This document shows positions 12,405-46,100 of a stretch of DNA of 64,000 bases, one piece after another (position 1 is the stretch's first letter; every line of letters starts with the position of its first letter). This DNA is from Karalla daura (taxonomy: Eukaryota; Chordata; Actinopteri; Chaetodontiformes; Leiognathidae). The position numbers and the translations under genes were made by a program. The notes below the pieces were generated by a model that was not told the origin of the DNA, made no database searches, and saw nothing but the letters and a program-made list of their open reading frames with translations. The stretch lies in the NCBI GenBank assembly GCA_029224185.1, contig CM055207.1, positions 10,953,693 to 11,017,692 on the forward strand, read 5' to 3'.

Positions 12405-12600
12405 CATAGGTCCACTGAAGCCTATCTCGAGTACACGTAGTAGGATGAAGGCAAAGGTTGCCAGTTGAATTCCAGTCATACACCATTCACTCTCTCAGAC
12501 CAAAGAAAACCCATGTACAGTTGAGGTGAATATTCAAAGTCCATACAGAAATGGCTGGGACATGAACTAGTGACCTTCTTTCTGGGAGGGAATGGCACAA
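12405..12600. repeat. Degenerate fish interspersed repeat
   Basis: Motifs 'tccactgaagcctatctcga', 'accattcactctctcagacc' and 'catgaactagtgaccttctt' are decayed versions of the dispersed repeat also seen at about 14408-14600 and 39900-40200. Confidence 0.5.
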
Positions 12601-12980
12601 ACCACTGTTTTTATTTTAAAAAATCACAATACAGATGATAGTGTGTCAACATTGGGACTCCACAGTGTTTATTTTTTAAACATCACTGACATTTTTGTTT
12701 TTAAGTCATCCGGATGGAGATGTATGTTTCCACAGACAAAAGGTGGATTAGCACCATAATGAGCAGAGGACAAAAATAGCTGTGAAGGGATTATTCTCCT
12801 TTATGGATGTATTTGGTAGGATTAGTGCGAAGTTTATTAGGAATAGTGTGTCCTCAGAGGAGAACTCTGCATTCGGATCTCATATCACTTCCAGCTCCCA
12901 CTGTCTGACTGCCAAAACGTCGTCTGACCAGTTAGAGTAAGGTGGCTGGAATCTACTCCCCACAAACAGTAGACACATAT

Positions 12981-13351
12981 TTCCCTTTTTAGGGCATGAG
13001 AATCTATTACGTAATTTAGGGAGCACTCGAGGGAGCTCGAGCCTATGTTAAAGTGGGAGGAGCCGAAGCAGAGAGGCAGCGCAGTCTCCCAATTAAATAC
13101 GAGGACTCCTGCCTCGGCGCTCTCTGATTGGTCAGGAGGGCGGACAGCGTGGGTGACGTATGGGCTGCTCTCGCTCCGGCAGTTTTTTCTACGTTGATGG
13201 TTCCACGGGAGTAGTTGTAGGGTGAAACTGTCCGGGAACAAAAAGGCTGTCCGGATTAATTTAAAACTGGGAGTTTAGGTGGGAGAGAACTGCCTCAGGT
13301 GGTAGGAGATTTACTTATTCTTCTCTTGGATAGTGGTCTGAAGTTGTCACC
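12981..13351 (+). promoter_or_regulatory. vcl: Vinculin promoter and 5' UTR region
   Basis: Immediately upstream of the vinculin ATG, GC content rises and several promoter-type motifs cluster: a perfect CArG box at 12984-12993, a reversed CCAAT box (attgg) at 13127-13131 and a CRE-like tgacgta at 13154-13160. There is no clear TATA box. The transcription start is not determinable from sequence, but the distance suits a 5' UTR of about 100-200 bases in exon 1. Confidence 0.6.
12984..12993. promoter_or_regulatory. CArG box (SRF site), CCTTTTTAGG
   Basis: Exact match to CC(A/T)6GG, about 360 bp 5' of the vinculin start codon. Vinculin is an established SRF/MRTF target in vertebrates, so position and motif fit. 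Binding itself is inferred. Confidence 0.6.
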
Positions 13352-37635
<24,284 letters not shown>

Positions 37636-39260
37636 AGAGAAGAGCCGCGGCTCCTCTGCTTCATGCTGGATCTATCCAGCCGTCCAGGAGGACATTGAAT
37701 GGACAAGATATGAGCTATGATATCGGCGCCCTTCATCCCTAATACGGGCAGAGGTTTTGTAATTCGTCCCATGTCCTGTCTGTAACAGTTGCTGTTCTGA
37801 TAGAATCTAAACAGTGGGACGAGAGAGCAAGTTATGGGTTAGATTCTTACTGGGAAATTCTTGTGTTTTTTTTCTGAGGTGTGTAAAAACTTTATTTTAA
37901 AACGTATTTTGACGAATCCTAGGAATATATATATATGTTTTGATTGGAGGTTGGTGTTCATATAATGCAAGTTCCTTTTGGCCTCTTCTTGACACAAAAC
38001 CTTAAGTTAAATTAAAAAAAAGAAAGATTTTCAGGAGACATTTTTATATCTTTGTACTGGTAATTTTATTATCACTATAATTAAGTTGCTTTGCTTGGAC
38101 AAGCACACAAACTTGAGGAGTTATTACAAGTACAATTAAGGCCTGCGCTCAGCACATGCTAAATATATACAGTGGTATTAGCCTGTTTACACTATTCTAT
38201 TATCCCAAGTGAGAGAGAGAGAAACACTGTTATTTTACATACTGTAATGCAATTGTAGCAATCTTTATTTTCTTACGAGTTCTGCCAAAGACAGTCTACC
38301 ATGATTTTTGAAAGTTTAGCTTTCACTCTTTGGTCTGCAATACAGATTTTGAGTTTTAAGGGCTAGCTCCTTTCAAGTCAAGCTGAATGAATCCTACCAA
38401 CAGCAGGTGAAGATGAAAACTGCCTAGCAGCTTGAATTCGACTCTTTTTAGGTATGTTTAATGTTTCACATGTTGCGTTGAGATTACATGTAAGAAACAG
38501 CCTTGCAATATAGTATAAGCGTGAGTACTATAAGCGCTAAATAGCCAAATATGAATGCTCTTGATTTTCAGTCAGCAAGCTAACAAAGCCCAGTCTTCTT
38601 CAGAGATACTCGTCTTGACTGCTGTTTTTTTTCTTCTTCTTCCATACACTGCACACAGTTGTACGTCTCATATTGTCTTGTAGTGCACAAGCCTTTCTTT
38701 GTGATATATGAATTGCACACTTCTAGGTAGTCAAGGGAATGGCCAGAGTGAGGAGATGAAGCACAGTGTCATCTGCAGCAGGTCAAATCTACACTTTAAT
38801 GTGATCTCATTTGTCTCAACATGTATTGATACACTAAACATAGCTGGTTGCCATTTGGGGCAAAGGTAGTTGATGATCATGCGAAAGTCTGAAGATCGCT
38901 GGTGTGAATGTGTGTTTTTTTAAGTCTCTAATACCAACTGATGTGCCTTGGAAGGAAATGTTATTTACAGCTGATTCACTCTTCATTTCTAGATGTTTTG
39001 TATCATTTGTTACAAGGTCAAGCTGTGTCGATTTATTCAAAACACTTGTTGTACATGTTTCTTCAGTAAAAGTAACATCTGCTTCATGACTTTAAATTCA
39101 TGTTAGATTATGCTCTATGCAAACCCGTGGGGAAGTTTGTTTTTAAAAGATATCAAAAATTATGCAACTTAGTTGGGTTTAACCGGGCCTGAACAACATT
39201 TTGCTGAAGCATTGCTCACAATTTTGTAATAAAGCATTTTATAGCACTTGTACGTGTGTT
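37636..39260 (+). other. vcl: Vinculin 3' UTR
   Basis: About 1.6 kb of AT-rich noncoding sequence from the vcl stop to the polyadenylation signal at 39228-39233. No repeat insertion is seen. Confidence 0.7.
39228..39233 (+). terminator. Polyadenylation signal AATAAA for vcl
   Basis: Canonical hexamer followed about 20-40 bases on by a GT/T-rich stretch (gtacgtgtgtttctc), as expected for a cleavage site near 39250. Confidence 0.65.
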
Positions 39261-39329
39261 TCTCTATGGTTTCTTATCTTCCAGAAGTATTACTTCAAGC
39301 AGGAATACATCATCACATTCACACTTTTC

Positions 39330-39480
39330 ATTCTAATACTGACACCTGCGGGTAATTTAGAGAAAACTGAGTACCTGGATATGTTGACATGGGTAGAACA
39401 TTCTAACTCCACATAGAAAGGATCATGAGTCAATCCAAGTCTCAAACCTAGGTCCTTCACTGGTCGGCTGACCGGCACAT
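39330..39480 (-). repeat. Degenerate fish repeat
   Basis: Shares 'gaaaactgagtacctgga' and 'aactccacatagaaag' with the copy at 86-300, followed by a decayed 'caaacctaggtccttcact'. Confidence 0.6.
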
Positions 39481-39894
39481 TTCTGCTTCAGCATGATAAG
39501 AGATTACGTCCAGTTAGCATAATTTTGTCTGGATTTATCTGGTCCAGGGCCATGTGGTCAATAAAGTTGGTGTCCCTACTTGGCCCCAGCTGTTTCTCTG
39601 AAATTCAGACATCAGTCCATCATCATACATACTTTGCAGTTGAACCCAGGTTCTATGGCGGCGCTATCCATTCACTATGCCGTATATTCTGGGACATCCC
39701 TCTATGAACCTGTTATTGTGGCACTTTTGCTCGATTTATTCTAATGTGTATGTTGATGGTACAAATTCTCACTCTGAACAAGATGAACATTTTAGAGCCT
39801 GCCGTGCATGAACGACTGCAATGTAGGAGCTTTTCAATGCCCATCATTTGATTACCATCGTGTACTTAGATGTTATTAGATGGTTCTGCTGGAC

Positions 39895-40200
39895 CTCAAG
39901 TACACATAGAGGAAAGTCAGTGAATACACCTTGGACAGGTCACCAGTCCATCAAAGAGCACTTTCAATGACTCTTTCCATCCATTACTATCTGCTTTATA
40001 TCCAATGGTATCATGAGACTCTACTGGTGACTATCGTATATGGGGCAAAGCCAGCAAATACAGCCCAGATAGGTCCAAACAACATTCACTCACACCTAGG
40101 AGTGATTTAAAATATCCAATCGACCTAATTGCATTTTTTTTAGACTGTTGGAGGAAACGGGACCCTAACGCGTACATGAGGAGAGAAATGGTGGCTCTTG
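39895..40200. repeat. Degenerate fish repeat
   Basis: Contains 'gaatacaccttggacaggtc', 'ttccatccattactatctgc' and 'attcactcacacctaggagt', with a T-rich insertion near 40134. Related to the copies at 14408 and 22385. Confidence 0.6.
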
Positions 40201-40710
40201 GTGTGAGGCAATAGGACTAGTCTCTTTTCAGGTAATTTGATTGAGACCGATTGATAGCAGTTAAACTCAGTGGACTCCTTAACTTCTCTTTTGTGGTGCC
40301 ACTACCAAACTAGTTAGACTCAACATCATACAGTGAATTGGGGAGCCATCTTGAACGTTGATGATACGTTGAAGGGACGTTGAATGTGCTGAAGTAATTT
40401 AAAGTAAACTACCAAGCTTCACCTGAAGTATTACATAAATATCCCACATATTCTGCCAAGCACTGTCTCAGTCCGTTGTCTCAGCCTCAACAAAGGGTTC
40501 GACTGTTAACTTAATCTGGTAGAAACAGGTGAAAGGCGAAGCGAGATAACGCGAGATAATTCAACCCCTTATCTCTTCCTCGGCAGTCCGCAACTACAGA
40601 CCGAGCCTCGGCCCAAACACAACCGTTAATTTCCTCTCCTCTGGGCTCCATGCTGTTTTTTCTCTCCACCAGCAGCACCACCATCATCTGTTGGAGGAGA
40701 GGAAAACACG

Positions 40711-40729
40711 CAGCAGCAGCAGCAGCAGC
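40711..40729. repeat. (CAG)n repeat
   Basis: Six CAG units just 5' of the candidate adk long-form start, probably in its 5' UTR. Confidence 0.9.
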
Positions 40730-40825
40730 CGCCTCTTGCTTGCTACTCCCTCCCCGGCGGTGAGCAGAGGCTTCCCGGGCTCCTCCGAGACCGCGACACC
40801 GCTACCTGAACGCGAAGGACCGGAC

Positions 40826-40845
40826 ATGTCGAAAACAGCGCTGAG
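40826..40845 (+). CDS. adk: Candidate alternative first coding exon of adk (long-type, MSKTAL-)
   Basis: ATG TCG AAA ACA GCG CTG AG with donor gtagtg. Joined to exon 2 it gives MSKTALSENTLFGMG, aligning with ...QALRENILFGMG at the end of the human long-form first exon in phase and residues. It lies in a CpG-rich region upstream of the short-form exon, as in mammals. Against it: the donor is weak (no G at +5) and the nuclear-signal lysine cluster of the mammalian long form is missing. Confidence 0.4.
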
Positions 40846-41804
40846 GTAGTGAACGCAACAACAACAACAACAACTCAAAAGAGAACAAAACGCTGTTGTG
40901 TGTTTGTATCAGCTGCAGGGTGGTGCTAAGAGTGGCTAGCAGCATCCACAGCTAGCCGTCGGGGTCGTTACGCTGTCGTTAGTGATGCGAGGCGACCGTA
41001 GATGCTGATTAACACGCTGCAGGTCGGACCTTTGAACGCAGCATCGACCCCGGCGTTCAGGTGGGAAACACCTGGTTCACAGCCACATCTGGCGCTATGA
41101 CAGCAGCTAGCAGCAGGTACACACCCCTGGACTCTCTCCTCACCCAGCGAGGCTGTGATTATCACACTTAATCGCAATAAAAACGTTTGTAGCGTAGGGA
41201 AAACAAACGGAAGCCTACGTGTGGCTCGCTGTGTGTGAATAAACAGGGCGAGGCAAACTTTATTCTAAGCTAAGTGGGTAATGCATTCAAGTGAGTGTGC
41301 ACCATCACGAACATTACACGTTTATAATGTTTTTTAATCAACTGCACCCAATCGGAAGACGGTGCAGCTTGTTAATATTCGCCGAAAAATGAGACTTACA
41401 ATAACAGTAAGATCTGCACGTGTGACTTTAACAAAAAAAACCCTGTAAAATAGCCGAAAGTACAAGCATGACAGCACTTGAACACGTCTTTAATTAAAAC
41501 ATGAGCCTACGTCTGGTTTAATGTGCGTATAGTGGAGCAGGCATCAGCGAGGGATGCACAGCGCTGGCTGGGAGCTACTGTCTTGTTGACATTTTTTACA
41601 TTATGTTAAATGAATGGTGTTGCGTTCACTTGCCTTCAGGAAAATTTCCCAGTAGTGCTCTCACAGTCGATCTCATAGTCAGCCACGAGTTACTGTTTAA
41701 AGATAAGAATACAGATTAGGGTTTTAATTTGAACAGGGTTGATAAATCACGACTGATGATTAATAGGTGATATTTTGAGGAATATAAATATAGACATTTT
41801 AAAC

Positions 41805-41960
41805 TGCGCTCACTGAGGTGCAATTTAGGGTCTCCAGTAGATGTAAACATGCATGTCTTTGGTATGGGAGGAAACTGTAGACGCAGTGAGAAGATGCACA
41901 CTCTGCACAGAGTGGTCAGATCTGGATTTGAACCGGGGAGCTTTCTGTGATGATGTGACA
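41805..41960. repeat. Degenerate fish repeat
   Basis: 'caatttagggtctccagtag', 'aacatgcatgtctttggtat', 'gggaggaaactgtagacgca' and 'gatttgaaccggggagcttt' retain the order of the dispersed teleost repeat, including the tRNA-like end. Confidence 0.65.
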
Positions 41961-42879
41961 GTGCTATTCACCGATCCACAGTGTTGCCCTCAGTTCAGTT
42001 CATACAACTTGATGTGTCCCCAGAGCACCATTTAAGGTACATCAAGAAGTTAAATCGACAAAAGTGTAAAAAATATGAAACATTTTTGTATGCGCTCCTT
42101 ACAAAATTAAAATAACTTTTCTTATAGATCTGTTAAATAATACATATAAGAAATTGTAGAGATGTTAATCAAGTTATGAAATATACTTCACCCATAAATA
42201 TATTGAATTCCCAGGAGATCTGGGACGGTTAAAAGGCATGTGAGTTATATGGTTTATTTTAATTGCTTTATATCAATTATAATGTCTAAATGTCCCTGGG
42301 GATATCATAGCACACCTCAAAAATATAAACACCTTTTAATGCAATTCAATCAAGCAAATGATAATAAATATTTACTGAAAATCCAAACTATCATAAGATA
42401 ATGATAGCATTTTAAATGGGTCTAAATGGGTCTGTTACCTATTTTAACATACCCCCAGAACCTAAAGGAATGAGTAACTATGTTTTATTAGGTCCCTAAA
42501 GACCAGAAAACGAAGAGGGTGATTCATTTAATTATTTCCTATACTTGAGGGACCTAAATCTGAGCTCCAAATGTAAGCAAATGCATTGTGCCACCAATTA
42601 GAGTCAAAACCACAGGGATTAGACTGTCCTCATTTAGGATGACTTCAATACAGAGCAGAATAATAATCATTGATGTTCCATGACGCCATCTCAAAACGAT
42701 CTATGAGTCTCGAAACCTCTGACTGCTTCTGTTTAAATCAATTCACGAAGCTGATTTTACAGTATATCGCGCAGTGTCATTAAATGCATGATTCGCAAAA
42801 ACAAAAAACGCATAGTTTTATGTTTGCTAAGTATAATCTGATGATTTACTGCTAGAAGTGTTTGCCACAGGTTTCCTCT

Positions 42880-43105
42880 TCTCTCCCATTGGCCTCAAAC
42901 GCAGCATAGGAAGAAATTGGAACACGTTTAGCCAATCATAGGCTCGGAAGCTGGTAAGGCCCGCCCACTTCCTCCACCAGCCAGTCAGTGTCGTCCGAAG
43001 AGCAGCTCCAGTTCCTGTAGACAAAAAAGCACATTGCTTTGGTCAGTGAGGAGGAAGCTGCTGACCATTTAATCACCAGGTTAGACTGTTGACTTCTCTG
43101 ACACG
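42880..43105 (+). promoter_or_regulatory. Candidate adk short-isoform promoter
   Basis: Two CCAAT boxes, one reversed (attgg, 42888-42892) and one direct (ccaat, 42932-42936), lie 170-220 bp upstream of the MPTA- start. No TATA box is obvious. Confidence 0.4.
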
Positions 43106-43119
43106 ATGCCAACTGCAAG
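43106..43119 (+). CDS. adk: adk short-isoform first exon
   Basis: ATG CCA ACT GCA AG with a strong donor gtaagg. Codon 5 is completed in exon 2 (Ser). Confidence 0.75.
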
Positions 43120-46100
43120 GTAAGGAACTAATGAGAGTGTTTAACCTGCAGCCACAGGGAGCTGTCCTGACGTGTGTGTTTTTCAGTGTGTTTTGAGTGG
43201 AACTGCTCAGAGTGATGGCAGGATTTCAGAGAGGGGCTGATTTTATACCAGTGCTTTGAAGGAGTGTGTCACACCTTCAAGCTGAATCATGCGATGGAAA
43301 TCGTCTCATCACCATCAGGAGACTTTTTCCCCAGGGGACAGGCGCTTTTCTAAGTTCGGAACCAGATATTCGACAGGTTAGTGTCTAGCTATGAGGTCAA
43401 CTGTTATGGAAATCCTGTTGTCAGGAGTAGACTTTGGCCGCTGTGATATCTTCAGGAAAATTTCTAGATGGAGGGGTCATTGGGAAAAAGGGCAGACGTG
43501 TGAGTTCCTTCACATTTCTCCTCTGTGTTATCAGAGAAGCTTCTGAATGGCCGGCAGGCTGCGCATGGACACATCTGTCGTCCAGATAATAACAGATCTT
43601 TATTTTGATCTTTCCAGTGTGCATATCCATATGCCCATCTGCCTCCAACTGTGGAAACCAAAGGGAAAAAAAGAAAGATTCAACTTGGCAGTTTTGCATT
43701 TTCGCGTGCAAGCTGAGGATCGATCTCTCCCAAAAATTCCAGTTCCAATTAGTGCGCTGCGTGCCTCCCATATTAGCATCCCCACCATGTGCTGTACACA
43801 TGCTGGCTGCGGAAGGAGGGTCCGTGGACGGAGGGCCATCAGAGAAACATCCCCTCGCCCCAACTTCCACCGATTTAACCCACAGCAAATCAGAACCAGA
43901 TGATTTCTTTTGTTGTTTTTTTTTCCCTCCCCTGTATCACAGCAGATCGTTTGTGTCGTGCGCTGGTCGCAGATCCGGCCGAGTGGGAGTGCGTAACACA
44001 ATACACTGTTGTCTCTCCCCGCAGTGAAAACACCCTGTTCGGGATGGGAAATCCCTTGCTGGACATCTCAGCTGTCGTGGACAAAGACTTCCTTGACAAG
44101 TAAGTTCGCCCCCCCCTCTTCCCTCCTTCGTGTTTCCTTGTCTTGAGGCACATGGACTCCACGCATCTCTGTTTCTGCCTTGCAGGTTCGGGCTGAAGCC
44201 CAACGACCAGATCCTGGCTGAAGACAAACACAAAGCCTTGTGAGTCCGAGCTTCACTTCGGGGCACCACGTGCTCCACGCTCTCCCTTTAAGTACCGTAA
44301 AGTGTGAAACTTACGTGGCGCCAAATAAGGGAGACACCGGTCATTCATACCCACTACTACAGGACCAACCCGACACCCAAGCTGCGCTCGAAATAACCCA
44401 GTGATAAATCTGCGTCGGAGGGGAGCGTCAGGGCTAGGCACGCCTACGCCTTCTCACGCTGATTTCTGTGCCAAACCGCACCTCGGTTCACTTTGCAAAC
44501 GCAGCGCCGCCTGCGGCTAAACGGCAGATCTACGCCGATGTCTTAACTGCACCCTTGTTTGCAAAAGAGTCGACTGGAAACGAATGAACGAATGAATGAA
44601 TGAATTGCTGCTGCTTGTTCAGAGAGGGCACCCACGCTCCTCTTCCAGGGCCTCCCTCCCTCTCGCTCCCTCCTCATGGCATGCGGACGCAGCGGTAATG
44701 CTATAGCCTTCCTCAGAAAAAACGTGACCGGCTGTCCCCGAGCGCCCCGGCCCTCTCTCCGACTCCACCTGCGGGTAAACCAAAACAGCAACGAACGGAG
44801 AGACCGTAATAGAAGTGACCGGGGCCTTAAGTACCGTCTGATCTCACGCCGCCCTCCGTCCTCCGTCTGGCAGAGTGCAGGTGGTTTCTTTTCGGGGAAT
44901 CGCTCAGTGTTTCATTCCGCCGCAGACATAAAAAGTTTCCCCATCTGTCAGCGAGGCAGAGACGGAGGGTTCGAAAAGAATTTCGCCCTGATTATGGAAC
45001 TAACGTATTCTATGTTTGGGATAGGGAGACAAGGACTTCTCTGTGCGGGAGTGAGGAGGTTGATCTCTTTAAAATGATCATTGGGTGATTTGTTTTTGCA
45101 TTCCTCTCGGTGACAAAAGACAGAAGACTGTCAGACAAGCAGGCTGTAATTTTGGGCACATTCCACCGGACTCAGGCTATTTTTAGGGACCGCAATCAGC
45201 CTTACAAACAGTTTTATTCAGGTGAATGGAATTCGCTTTTCACATTCTCATGCAAGTCTCTAGATAAGGAGCAACAAAAGCACCAGACGACTAAACGAAA
45301 AAACAGAAAGATTCTGCAGAGAAATAGTGTAATCGGGGTCTGCTATCACAGGACACACACGCCATTAACTCTCATACTGACACCTAGAGGCAGTTACGAG
45401 TCTTGAATTGACCCAAACTTGAATGTTTGTCTGTAAAGCAGGAGGAAACCGTAGTGCCTGGAGAAAACCCACGCAGACATGAGGAGAACATATAAGCAGT
45501 GGGCGGCGCTGGGATGTTTTCATAGCAGTTGCTGCATGAGTGCTAGGGGTCGCTGGTCAAAACAGGATATAAAGATGATTAACTAGAATTAACCAGCGCA
45601 GACCGTCCATCAAGGCTGTGCACTTCCTATGTCCCCTTTCAAAATAAGAGTGCCACAATAAAGAAATCCAGCATCATCCTGGCTATTGTGATGATCCCCA
45701 TCCTCATCAAGCAGATTTCCCCAGTGAGCAGGAGCTTCTTGTGTGACACATGGCTTAGTATTTTGCATATATATTTAAAGAAAACAAGTATTTTTTTGGG
45801 GTTGCTCAGCGGTTGCTGAGCAAGTTATTGGAGTTGCCATAGCAACTGCTAGCAACCCCCTAGCGCCGCCCCTGCACATAATATGACATATAACTTCCCT
45901 TCAGGGATGAATAAAGTCACTCATATATCAACTAAGCACAACCCTCGGCCTGACTGGGAGTCGGACCTGGGCCCTTCTCACGTTGCCCTATTTCATTCAA
46001 TTGTTGTGCAGTAGTTTGTGGGGAAAAGAATGGTTTATGAGGAGAATATCAGGTTTGGTATTCAGCCCGTGGTGGATCGGTCAGGCGGCGAAGTTGTTGT

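Larger units (their letters stand above)
7740..12980. other. Intergenic region between divergent C1q-like and vinculin genes
   Basis: The two genes diverge from this 5.6-kb spacer. It is AT-rich, with a GGAT microsatellite, a 19-bp tandem duplication and decayed fish repeats at 12180-12600. I see no coding exon. The first few hundred bases beside 7740 presumably hold the C1q-like 5' UTR and promoter, but no TATA box or clear transcription start is evident. Confidence 0.6.
39261..40539. other. Spacer between vcl and adk
   Basis: Largely decayed fish repeats (39330-39480 and 39895-40200). No coding exon on either strand; in particular none of AP3M1, which lies between VCL and ADK in human. Confidence 0.7.
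40540..41120 (+). promoter_or_regulatory. Candidate upstream adk promoter / CpG-rich region
   Basis: GC content and CpG rise sharply after AT-rich flanks. The region contains (CAG)n at 40711-40729 and (CAA)n at 40856-40873 around the candidate long-isoform first exon. It has the position and composition of a housekeeping promoter. There is no TATA box. Confidence 0.5.
40846..43105 (+). other. Region between the two adk first exons
   Basis: AT-rich, 2.3 kb, with a degenerate fish repeat at about 41805-41960. No further exon. The last 230 bp form the probable promoter of the short isoform. Confidence 0.6.
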
